Positions 23,756 to 34,922 of a stretch of DNA of 64,000 nucleotides are shown here, in pieces (position 1 is the first letter of the stretch; every line of letters begins with the position of its first letter). The stretch is from Polytrichum commune (taxonomy: Eukaryota > Streptophyta > Polytrichopsida > Polytrichales > Polytrichaceae). A program made the translations under genes and the position numbers. The stretch spans positions 38,595,081 to 38,659,080 of the forward strand of contig OX485809.1 of the NCBI GenBank assembly GCA_950295325.1, read 5' to 3'. Below the pieces are notes generated by a model. It was not told the DNA's origin, ran no database searches, and saw nothing but the letters and a program-made list of their open reading frames with translations.

Positions 23756-24346
23756 TTAGAGCGCACACTAACTTTCTTGAATGCATGGCAAATAAGCATG
23801 CATTCATGAATCTAGTATGACTGAGTTATTATTTTAGCCCTCATTAATTTTGAGACTCAACAAAATAGTAGTCTGTGTTTCAGGAATTAGTACCACATGT
23901 ATTGTTTGGAATAATCAAGGTGCTTGTAGAGTGATTACAAAAAATTACATGCAAACACATGCTTGTTGATGAATAGTGCTAGGACAAATAGTCCCGATAC
24001 TTTCAATGAATATTGTACGCTGATAGCACATTGGGCGGGAAAAAATTCAAAATAATTAAGCATGGAAATTATTGGGCTAGATGGCCTAAAGGAAAGAAAA
24101 TACAATCATCAAATTGCCTAAAATTTAGGAAATTTGATGTGTTGGAACAAACTTAATCTAAAGTCAACAACTCCAAATTGACAACACAACATGTCACACA
24201 TTAGGTACTAAACCTCTCAAATTCAAGTCACTCAAAAACTTAAGCACATTTGAAGTCTACTATAGAAATGTGTGTGTGTGTGTAAGCAAATCTAAGGTGA
24301 GAAGTTGTTGTGTGAAGGCTATAGGATATGCTATATGTTTAATTGA

Positions 24347-24388
<42 letters not shown>

Positions 24389-27300
24389 ATATCCCTATTT
24401 TTTCTTAATTTTTTTATGGACTGCCTAAGCCTTTCTTAGAGTAATAAATTATTGGGAAATTTGCCCAATCTATTATCAACCTATGGTAGTGTTGCTATGA
24501 TTGTATGTTTGGTGAATAGTGTTGAGATGGACAATGCTTCCTAGATCTTTTGGTTGCACTAATTTCTTAGCGTAAAGATCCTTCACTAATTTCATTATTA
24601 GTCCTCCTTGTACTTTTATGTACTCATGAACAACTATGGATTGGTGGTGTATACATAAACTCATTTGTTAGGAAGGTGAAAGTGCAACGAACTATTTTAT
24701 AGTTTGAAAACAACTACGTTTTGATCACTTGACTTCAGAAATGGCATCAAAGACTCTGAATTGCTCTAGTGGACTTCTGGTTGGAATGTATCGGCCCTCG
24801 ACCCTATAGGGGAATTGTTTTCTAGTTCATCCATGATGGATGAGTTTCCATAGACACAACGAACCCCAAGCCTTCATGTACTACTTGTCTACAAAGAGAG
24901 AGAATTATCATATATAAGCGTCCGTCTCATTCATCCACATAAATAGCCTTAAAATAATATGCAATCCGGAGGATACATTTTAAAGTTGATTTGACAACTG
25001 AACTAGCTTTAAAGACCCCAAATTAGTCTACAGAAAGTCATTTGAAATTAGTCGACAACAAGCCTATAGGAAGGGGGTGAAGTTCTTTTATGTTGGATGG
25101 ATGAGAAATATACTCATGTACAATAATTCCCTCTCTTCACTATCTAATAGGTATCACTAGTAGACTTGCCTTGGATGGTGTCATACTTCATTTCCCAAGC
25201 CGTGGCTTGATATCACTTTCCGAATTCATCCCAAATATCCCTAGAGACCACATTAATGCTATAATCCCTTTAAGGCAGGTGGAGTCTTGAATGGTTACTT
25301 TTGCCGATTAGCCTACGGTCCCTAGGATATGAAACAACATGCGATTGGTATGAGATGGTTACCAAATTCAAATCGAGGTTGTAGCCACTTTAATCATATT
25401 TTTTGGTATAATTTACTTTTACTTTTTATGAAAAGTAATGGATGAAAGGAGAGTATGATTGTATGGAATTTGTTGATGAAAATTGATCATATATATTTTT
25501 AATCAAAAATGTAAAAAAAAGAAAAGAGAAGAAGACGTGAAGGCTTGACATGTTGTCTAGATTTTTCTTGACTGTTGTCAAAGAGTTTTCTCATGCCATA
25601 GACCATGCATAGTACAATGCGATTCCATACAAAAAAAATTATTTTATTTTTTGATGAAAAATAATTGATAAAAGGAGGGCATTTTTGCATGAAATTTGTG
25701 GATGATAAAACAATCATAAATAAAAAGTAAAAAGAGAAGAAGGTGTGAAGGCTTGTCATGTGTGGGTTTTATGTGAGGAACAATCGTCCATGATTTCCTT
25801 GTTTAGAGTTGAGGCTTGACATGCGTGGGTAAAAATCAAAGAAAACGAAAAGAAGAGCAAGACGTGGCTATCTCACATGAGTCTGGATAAATCTAGAGCT
25901 CCCATTCTCAACAACAACATTATTGTATCTTGATCATGGGGTTATAAAAGTAAGGATTCTTGTGCTCAATGAGTGGTCAGATTGGTCCACCAAATTTTGT
26001 TGAACAAAATTTAGTTCAACTATTTTCTTTGTTTTGATGCATCTATTTTCTTTGTTTTGTAAGTATTTGGAGAACACATTGGTGGACTAGAGATATGAGC
26101 ATATACACAATAGCCAAAACGTCTTTTGTAAATGTAATACTCATTAAAATGTACCTTCATGACATGGTATGCATCCATGCTCACTGCAAGGCCATATATG
26201 TTCCTTTGAATGAATACTATATGGGACTCCATTAGTTTTTGATTGTTTGGAGAGAGAGAGAGAGAGAGAGAGAGGCTCCAAACTCATATGTAAACCTCAA
26301 GACGAAGCATGGCTATGGAATAAATGATATTGCATCATGTCGGAGGTGATCCCTCCTCATTTGTTCTTTGAAACACCTATGTCCCAACTACATAATTCAC
26401 ACTACAAGAATGCGTCCCTACAAACGCATTTTTTATCCTTGAATAGGTAATGGTCACCCTGCTTCCATGAATCACTTGCAAAACTTTCAAACATCTTACT
26501 TTGAAGTTTTCATCTCCAATCTATTAGGTACTTAACCCTTTAATCATGCGAGAGTCTCATGAGCTCTCTTTTGAAAAGAGAAGCCAACATGGAGCCACAT
26601 CATGTCTTCATATGGCCCCTCCACATGGCATGGAGATCCACGTATATATCAAGAAAAGTTAGGTGGAAGTTTGTTAACTATAAATTGGTTGTTCTACTAA
26701 ATAAGAAATTAGAGGTAAAAGTAGGGCCCTTTTGAAGTGGTCCTAGGGAGTGGCCACTTCAATGATTGACAAAGATATGGATAAGAACAGTGGTTGCGCA
26801 CCTTAGGATCAGTGCTCAAGATTAAAGCCCCCATATGAGTTTCATTTTGAAGGGCTCTCAAATTTTAGCCATTCAATTGAAGGGTTGGCTCAAATTCAAC
26901 ATGTCAATTTAAAAATATAGAAATAAAATACAAAACTCGTATTAAACTTGTGCATGAATTATATGATACGTGTTTCGAGTATAATGTGTAGAATTAAGAA
27001 TCAGCCATCTAACTCCACTTCTTATAGTGACGGTGCCGTATGCTTGTTGGTTCTTGTGGTGGGCAGATTATATTGATGACTTCTAGTGATATCTTCGTTT
27101 TCAATTTGGGGTTGCGTTTTGAAGGGTTGTTTTGAGAGAAGTATATTTTGAAGGGCCAAATCGCGTTTGAAGGGCATTGAAGACTTCAATCTTGAACATT
27201 GCTTAGGATGTCCACATAGAAAGTGGTGGTTAGGATATTCTTAGGATTTCTTAGGCCACAAATCATGGTTAAGGAGTATAAAATATGTACATGGTAGAAG

Positions 27301-28049
27301 CTTGTTGTGAGAGTCATTGCATCACTCTAACTTGGGCTAATAGATGTAGCAGAGGGACAAACCCAACATAGACACCAAATACTAGTATTGAGGACAACAA
27401 ATCCTATTAGAGAATAGTAGAATAAAATATTCTTTAAACAAAGTCCTAGTCGAAATTTTCTTATAAGTTTTTTGAAGGAGAATAATGCTCCGAAGTTATT
27501 TTGAAACTCGTAGAAGCCCATTAAAACTTTGAGCGAGGAAGTAAGGTTTGCTTGGAACAAGTTTGTTTTGCTTGGGAACATGTAAGGTAAGTGTGCCAAT
27601 GACCGCACGATCAATCTTCAAATCCTTGTAAGTACAAATTTACAAGCTTAAATTGTTTCAAATTTTGAAGGATTGTTAATTGTGAAGTGAGGATTCTCTT
27701 ACAAAAAAATAAAAATGAAAGATATTTTGATTTGTGAAAGCTATCACAAATTGAATCCAAACATACACAGGTGGATCTCAAGAGCTTAGTGAGCCCTTCA
27801 CCGCACAGTGTGCGGTACCCGTACATTCACGTTCTCTCCGAAATTCCTTGAATGTTCCCGAAGTTCCCGTGAGAGTTCTCAGGATTGAAAACTGTGCGGT
27901 GGCTGTGCGGTCCATGGGCCGCGTTCGGTCAATGGCGCACTTACCCTAAGTTCAACTTGGAAAACACGAGAAAGCCACAAGGTTGATGGGCCTAACATAT
28001 TTATATCTAGTGACCCACCGTAGACCATATGGCTAACACCAAAGACAAG
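23756..28049. other. AT-rich intergenic DNA with simple repeats
   Basis: Holds (GT)n at 24269-24283 and 24352-24382, (AG)n at 26251-26274, a family I copy (24905-25140), and the palindrome CCGCACAGTGTGCGG near 27801. No gene is recognised. Confidence 0.5.
24905..25140 (+). repeat. Repeat family I copy
   Basis: About 235 bp, shared with 39925-40163: CTCATTCATCC, TATGCA.TCCGG, CAAATTAGTCTAC, TTGGATG..GAG and ATAATTCCCTCT in the same order. Confidence 0.6.
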
Positions 28050-28450
28050 GCATGCCTCTAAGGTTGAGGCAACAATAACCGATAAAACAAGAGTTTTTTT
28101 GCATATGTTCACGTGGAGTAATAGCATGGAACTATTTTTCTTGCAAAGAGAACAAATTCTAAAGAGAATGCAATTTTTGTTTCCAAAAGAATTATGAATA
28201 TGACAATTGCTACAAGTTTTGAAGCGTAAATTGTAGGGTTACATGTAGTCGATCTATAGGTCAACCCATAGCCGTTCATCTCAACACTACTCCTTCACTG
28301 TGATAGTTTTCAAAATTCTTATGAGGGTAATCAATCACAAGCCGCCACCACATAAACCTTAAGTTCGTTTGCTTAAAAAATATATAGATCTCATATAAGT
28401 CGTCATTACATGGCCCTAGTGAGCGGTTAAATGGACTTGGTCGACTACGA
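28050..28450 (+). repeat. Repeat family L copy
   Basis: Shared with 41660-41985. Blocks: AAGGTTGAGGCA, CTTGCAAAGAGA, TTATGAGGGTAATCAATCAC, CCACCACATAAACCTTAA and GTGAGCGGTTAAAT. Noncoding. Confidence 0.7.
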
Positions 28451-28543
28451 ATGCCTTGGCCTTAAACACCACCAAATGGTAGGTTGCTCCCAACCTATGA
28501 AGAGTAACTTTAATACATGCAGAAGTTGTTGATCGACTATATA

Positions 28544-28585
28544 TCCATCCGTCCATCCGTCCATTCATCCATCCATCCATCCATC
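28544..28585. repeat. (CCAT)n microsatellite
   Basis: Interrupted tetranucleotide run (CCATCCGT then CCAT units). Confidence 0.9.
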
Positions 28586-28987
28586 TCATGTTTCAAAACT
28601 TCTTGATTGAAAACGCGTCGATATCATTTCGAGGATAATGACAAAATATTTTATACCCGAACTCCAACCAAGAGGAATATGCAAATACTTGGGTGGTTGA
28701 AGGTATAATTAGTTAGTTGCTTGTGATTATAAAGCACATGCGGATGTTGCTTTACCAAGTCAATCAAGTGGAGTATCATATTATAAGTTAAGTAGTGACA
28801 CTTGCATCCGTTAGCCATAATTGCAATCATTGGCGGAGGTGTTGGTGATGACATGGCAATGGATTGGTGGAAAGGGGATATCATGGCCCTTGTGAAGAAT
28901 GAAGGCTATGCATAGAAATAACTAAACAAAATCTTATATTTAGTGTCACCGATTCTATTTGTCTTGCTCATACTATTAACTTATTGA

Positions 28988-29475
28988 GGGCCACTTCACA
29001 CACGAGCCAAGAGCCGTGACCATAAAATTGTGAGAGCCCAAAAGAAAGTGTCCAAAGGCCGTCCCAACACATCTCCACAATCATGTAAAGTGGTCACAAA
29101 CCCTCAAGTGTAGTGTGAAGTCATATGTGACCAAGCTCTCAACCAAATGCTATTTCAATGAATTTCTATTCATGCGGGTCCTCACACATGATAAAATAGA
29201 ATAAACCAACGGTTGTGACCGTTCGGAGTGCCATGGTCTCCTGGTTTTGTGTTAGGCCTACCTCCAACAGTTGGTTTTTGAAAAGAGTCCAAGTAATCAT
29301 GAAACATGATCCATTTGATGCCATGTAGGAATCCATGTAGACTTTACATCCACATACTCCGTTGGTCCCTCGAGCATAGTGTGAAGCGAACTTGGACCAG
29401 CTCCGCCTTTTCCACCAATGAGAGTGCTTGAAGTGTAATGGTCATGGGCTCTCAGTCTCGTGTGTGAAGTGACTC
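28988..29475 (+). mobile_element. Family A Harbinger-like MITE
   Basis: Starts GGGCCACTTCACACACGAG after TGA (28985-28987) and ends GTGTGTGAAGTGACTC before TAA (29476-29478). It is 488 bp, with the same interior order as the 22979 copy. Confidence 0.85.
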
Positions 29476-29478
29476 TAA

Positions 29479-29875
29479 GGGCCACTTCACATACGAGCCA
29501 AGAGCCATGACCATGAAGTTGTGAGAGCTCAAAAGAAAGCGACCAAAGGCCGTCCCAACACACCTCCAAAATCATGTAGTGTGGTCACGGACCCTCAAGT
29601 ATCGTGTGAAGTCATATGTGACCGGGCTCTCAACCAAATTCTATTTCATTGAATTTCTATTCATGCGGGGTCTGCACACATGATAAATTAGAAAAAAATC
29701 AACGGTTGTGAGCGTTCATGGTCTTCCGGTTTAATGTTGGACCTACCTCCAAGAAGTGGTTTTTGAAAATAGTCCAAGTGACCATCAAACATGGTTCACT
29801 CAATGTCATGTAGGAATCCATGTAGACATTACATGCATGTTGCGTTCACATACTCCGTTGGTCCCTCAAGCGTAG
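29479..29875 (+). mobile_element. Family A copy, 3' truncated, head-to-tail with the previous one
   Basis: Begins GGGCCACTTCACATACGAG immediately after the TAA that closes the preceding element. It follows the family through CCGTTGGTCCCTCAAGCGTAG and then stops at a C-rich sequence near 29878. The last ~100 bp and right TIR are missing. Confidence 0.8.
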
Positions 29876-29989
29876 TCCCCCCTCCCTCTACCACCCCACA
29901 CACAAAGAGCACGGTGCCTTCATTTTGTTTATTTCAAAGACATGGGCATTGCATTGGATGAGGTATTGCTTCGTGGCTAGAAAACAATC

Positions 29990-30870
29990 TTGTTCATTGT
30001 TAAAGTGAAGATTCTCCAAGTTATCAAATGATCGTATTGGTCCCCTCCCCCCAGTATGTTGATTATTGTGCACAGGGAGGTCATTGCCAAAATTTTATTA
30101 AACCATATGAGAAGCCAAATTTGGGTAATATTCATTCAAGAGATGAAAAGATTCAAAATTTTATCGGAATCACTCTAGCTTGCATGAAAGGATCCATACA
30201 ATATAATATCTAAATAGACTATGTGAAAATTATAGGTAGGATTTCATTTTTATCAATAAAGTAAGGTTTGGTATATTTGGAGGAACGAAGAATTTATGTG
30301 AGGTTCAATGAATGCTTTTGGATTGGATGAGAAGTTGCCTCAATTGACTAAAAGTCATTAAATCCAGATGTTGGCAAGCTTGGGGTGGTCACCGAGAGTT
30401 CAAGATAGTGTTGCAACTAGGTATCATCATTTTTTATTTGCATGGACCGTTAATGTAATATATAAATTTTTGGTCGATTAACGTTATTTTATGTCAAAAT
30501 TCAACGTTTATATGAATGGCACGGTTTACAAACAAGATAGAGTCTATAATTTCATGTTGTAAATTATATTTACCTATAGGGTCTTGAAAATACCTCAAAG
30601 TATCATTTTATCTACTAATAGGGTGCCAATTATTCAAGAAATTTAAATAAATAATCCATCTTTAACAATTGCATGTGGTTTGCAAAAGTATATAGCTTGT
30701 GATCTCCCTGGGCTATTGTGATTGGAATAATTAATAAATTTGAGCACATAGTCCGAATTATTTTCAACACTTGTGTTGTTGATGCTTGTTCTTAGATCCT
30801 TACCTAACCATTCAACACTTAAATATAAGTGTTTGTTTAAGATGAGGCATTGAATTAGTCAATTCTACCT
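29990..30870 (+). repeat. Foldback-family pieces split by ~640 bp of other DNA
   Basis: Bases 29998-30070 (AAAGTGAAGATTCTCCAAG, TGATTATTGTG) and 30716-30870 (TTTGAGCACATAGTCC, GTTCTTAGATCC, GATGAGGCATTGAAT) match consecutive parts of the element at 7675-8170. The intervening sequence is unrelated and may be an insertion. Confidence 0.5.
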
Positions 30871-30970
30871 CACATGTCCCAACTACATAATTGATGAGAA
30901 ATAGGCACCCCTACATTGAGTAGAATTATTGAATGTATTCCAAGCTTTATGTCACATGCCATGTCCACAT

Positions 30971-31029
30971 TCTTCTTCTTCTTCTTCTTCTTCTTCTTCT
31001 TCATGATGATGATGATGATGATGATGATG
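30971..31029. repeat. Compound (CTT)n-(ATG)n microsatellite
   Basis: About ten CTT units are followed directly by nine ATG units. Confidence 0.95.
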
Positions 31030-31229
31030 TTGTTTGGTGCATGTTTATGTCATTATAAACTTGACAATTATGATCAAGAATTTCATAAAGTTCCCAAAAA
31101 TGTCATTGATGAGGCAATCTTCACATCCACAACATTGCGATTTTTGAACATGAGAATTTGTGGCCTTCTTAAGGGCACTTTCAACTACCAAAAATTTTAA
31201 AATTTGAATCAAAATGGGAATTGTCTCAT

Positions 31230-31690
31230 CTAGTTAGTAATTGTGAACAACTGAGATTGTCATTTCATTTTTTTAATTAGAGTTGTTAGCACATGACTCG
31301 AGGATTCTAGAGATTGTGAGTGTCAAGTCTTTTGGCCCTGATGGCCTCTATGTGGAATTCTTCATGAAATCTTGATGATTGTTACCTCCATTTAGCATGG
31401 TCGGTGTCCAAATGATATAACCGAAAGCATAAATGTTTGATCCACAAACGTGATATTGGGGAGGAGCTCACCAATTGGCGATCAAATATCTTGTTGTATG
31501 TGGCCTATATAATCTTTGCAAAGGTATTGGAACATTATCTTCAATGCTTCTAACAAAAGTACTTGATGCAAACCAAACGGCCTTTCTCCCTTGTCTTAGT
31601 AGGAATCTTCCGCCCTTACTATTAGATCTCATCTCCTTATTTCTCATGTTGACTCTCTAGACTCTAGGGTTGGTTCTTGCCAACCCTGGC
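31230..31690 (+). pseudogene. LINE reverse transcriptase relic (fingers/palm entry motifs)
   Basis: Plus-strand frames joined across shifts contain KSFGPDGLYVEFFMK at 31325-31370, matching the KSPGPDG(F/L)xVEFFK box that opens plant LINE reverse transcriptases. About 90 nt later comes GEELTNWRS...LLYVAYIIFAKVLE (31455-31540), the NWRPISLLNVxYKIFAK box. In another frame is KVLDANQTAFLP (31552-31590), the QxAFxPGR box. Stops and at least two shifts show decay. The catalytic YADD region was not found downstream. The opposite strand from the 17230 relic is used, so this is a separate insertion. Confidence 0.75.
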
Positions 31691-34221
31691 TGGTATTGGA
31701 GTTTATGTTCTAGTTAGACTAACCATTTCCTAATCACAACATTCTCATCTACTCTCTCAACAAGACTCATCATACCCTCAAGAGTCCATTGCTCTTTACA
31801 CCAATTGTGTCTTTATATCAGTAATAAGAGGTTCAAATTATACACCACCATTGCATATCTACCCTCAAAGTGGGAGGGTTCCTATCCCTCTTGCATTCTA
31901 CTATAATCCTAGCATCTACTTGAATAGACTGTCCAGGGCCTTTATTTTGCGTGCATAACAAGGGCATGCAATCTTGACATGGTCCACTTTGTCATGGTTG
32001 GTTGTGAGAACTTCCGTGGGCCTCATTATGGATAATGCAAGATTCTTGTAGAGATGTAATTCATGAGAATTATTCATTGAGGCTTCAAAGTTTGTATCAA
32101 CTACTCGACGGTGTAGGCCGTTGTCATTGTAATAATGGAGAAGTTTCTCTCAACATATTGAAGAGTATGAGTAAGGGTTGTGGTTCTCAAATGTAGCCAT
32201 TGTCTTGTGAACTATGTGTCAGACACCCTTCATACATGGACATGGTGCAATTGTTTGGTAATAGGCCCATGCAGTGAATATGAGAGTTAAAGAGGTCATA
32301 AAATCTAAAGACCAAGGGTTCCCTATTGTTTCATCTTCCTAACCTTTGGTTGAAATCAAAAGGGCCGCTTGGCAAGTCATTAGGCTCTGAAGAGTCAAGG
32401 AAGAGGGTCAGGAAAAGTGACGACTCTGTCTAGAACTCTCATAAGTACTAGATACCAATTTGATGTACGGGTGTGACTTCACTCTAATATGCTAGAGTGG
32501 TAACTTTGAATTAATCAGGACATGGTGACTAAATACACTAGTCAATAATATTGAGATATCATTAAAGGAATAAATATTTAAGTGTGTAGTGAATTGGGCG
32601 ATGAGCTTATGTATTGACTTCTCCAATTTAAATGGATAAATTAATGATTAATGCCCTGAACTATTAATCCATATATGTGGTATGCCATATGGTCACAATT
32701 GATGGACATGATGGTTACTTGGCTAAGACTAGATAAATGACCATTATCAACCAATGTAATTAGAATAAAGACTAATCAAGGAAACCTCAAAATCACATAA
32801 GGACGAGTGCATTACCGATTCAAGTTACACCAAAAGGACTACTTAATTCAAGACTATTGACCATACCAAAATGTCATTGGCTTTGGTAATGAGACAAAAA
32901 TAGAATACTTATTACAAGATTATTGACAATGCTTGTGCCTATGCTTGTGCATTGCACATGATCCAATTAAAGTGAACTCACTACCATACTATTGCCTGGG
33001 TAAATACTTTGAGTATGAGTGACAACCATAATTGCATGTATTGTTGTCGAGAGATCTTGAAGTCTTTATTATGTATATAATTTATAATATTGTTAATTCA
33101 AAGCCAAAATAGCATGAAATAAACTTGTATTATCCTAAATAACTTATTTGAGACATCTAGATATCCACAAATTGCCTTCTAAGTCCCCCCTTAGTATTAT
33201 CATGGGTGTTTTTTCTAGCCAAAAATTACAATATCCGAGTTGTTGAGCTAACATTTGATCCCACAGTGTGGGGTTGTGAACTTTTTGCTAATCTCCTATA
33301 CTATTCTAAATAGGGCCGTGAGATGTTGGAAGGTGATCAAGAACTCTTGATATCAATTTTGTCCAAATTAAAGAATCAACTTCATGTCTAAATTTCTCCT
33401 ATAAAACCCCTCATTCTGTACAGAGCCAAAATTCAAGCTAGAATTATTGATGCACTTTGCAATGGTAGTGAAAACTAGCAAGGCCGCATCTCTCGTGCCA
33501 TCAAACTTCTTTATAAATGTTGGATTGTGGCTCAAGTTGAATCCTAGCTTCACTACTTGAACTACAACTCCATTTTGTTGCAAAAAGCAAGGACTTGGGC
33601 TAATAATGTCATGTGTTTCCTTGCCCATGCCCCTACTTAGCAGGTTCCTAAACCCTCATTTATCAAGATAATGATCTTCTCTTGCAACCTTTAGCCTAAA
33701 AATATTATTACGTGAAATATGTTGATAAATCATGCCATTTGAAGTCACATAATGGGATTTCACACACACTCAACCTCTTACATCTAAACAATGTGCTGAA
33801 AACAACAATCTATATGATAGACAATCCCCCCCCCCCTCCCCCAACTAAAAATGATGCATAGTGCAAGGTCCAAATCTTTGATTCTTACCATGTGTGGGGT
33901 ATGTTAGTAAACCCAAAGCCATGTATGTCCTACCACCATACATGCATGTTTTGAATATAAATCTTCAAAATAGAAGAGATAAGATAGAATCATGTTGACT
34001 TGTGGTTCTAGTTACATCGTCATTGGGGGCATCATGCAAAGTTTGGTAGACCTTAAACATGCTATGCAAGCTAGAAGACAAGGGTTTGCCCCTATGCCCA
34101 ATGTTTAAAGCCAAAGAGCCCGGTCTACCCTTGAGCACAATTTGTTCTACCATTTACGTATGCATCCCCCCTTATAGATGAGCATTGAATTTTGTAGCTA
34201 GATTTTTTTAGGAAGGCGTAA
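31691..34221. other. Intergenic DNA, no gene recognised
   Basis: Short minus-strand frames at 33368-33628 and 33965-34153 may be the decayed continuation of the 34222-34922 pseudogene, but they match no family I know. A C11 tract lies at 33826. Confidence 0.4.
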
Positions 34222-34922
34222 CTAAAAGAAGTCCCCACAATGCTTGCACCTAACTGTCAAATAGGAACATTTAAGATTACTAGCAAGACCTATCACCAAG
34301 ACAAATGGCTCAATGACATTAACATATGCAAGGATTTGCATGCCTTCTTGGATTGCAAATTTGCGGTCTGCATAAGTGAGCACCACAAACTTTGCTAGCC
34401 TTGGCAAGCGATTGGGGGTGATTGTAGAAATCAATCCCTTTCCACCTACACTAAGAGCGAATGTTGGACATGATGTAAATTTTAGATTTTTTTTGTGGTG
34501 CCACAATTGCCAACAAAATCTTTAATACACTTGTCACAAAAGAGCTTAACAACACTCACAACGTTGTTGTCCCAAGACTTTATGTACCAAACATGATCAT
34601 CAAATGATATTTGTTTCAACTTATTTTTCAATATATCAATATGTGCAACATACTTCTTCATGATCTCTTTGGCAACAAGGTTGGAGTTTAGATGGATTCC
34701 TTCTTCAAGGTAAGGAGCATCACGAACCCTAGAGAATGCATGTGGCAACAATTGATCTATTGTATCAAGTAGTAGCAAACGCTCCTTATTTGGTTTTGCC
34801 CCAGTGATGTCAACAATATTCCCAATGAGCTCAATATCTATGCTACAATGCTTGGGATCATTCCCCTCCCCATGGTCGTGACTTACATTGATGTTGGACC
34901 CAACAATATTCAAGTGTTCCAA
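34222..34922 (-). pseudogene. Unrecognised frameshifted ORF, probably transposon-derived
   Basis: Two overlapping minus-strand frames join into a ~240-residue protein across an eight-A run near 34490, where the frame changes. The upstream part (34922-34482) is acidic then helical, with LLLLDTIDQLLPHAFSRV and a Cys pair in FCDKCIKDFVGNCG. The downstream part (34506-34222) ends CKHCGDFF. Paired Cys motifs at both ends could bind zinc. Codon use and the length without stops suggest a once-real protein, but I cannot name a family. The frameshift could also be an assembly error in the homopolymer. Confidence 0.4.

Noticed and set aside
26398-26410. CACTACAAGAATG as a CACTA transposon end
   Set aside because: No matching inverted end or subterminal repeats were found nearby.
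30916-31200. 94-codon frame with poly-Phe and poly-Met
   Set aside because: It is a translation of the CTT/ATG compound microsatellite.
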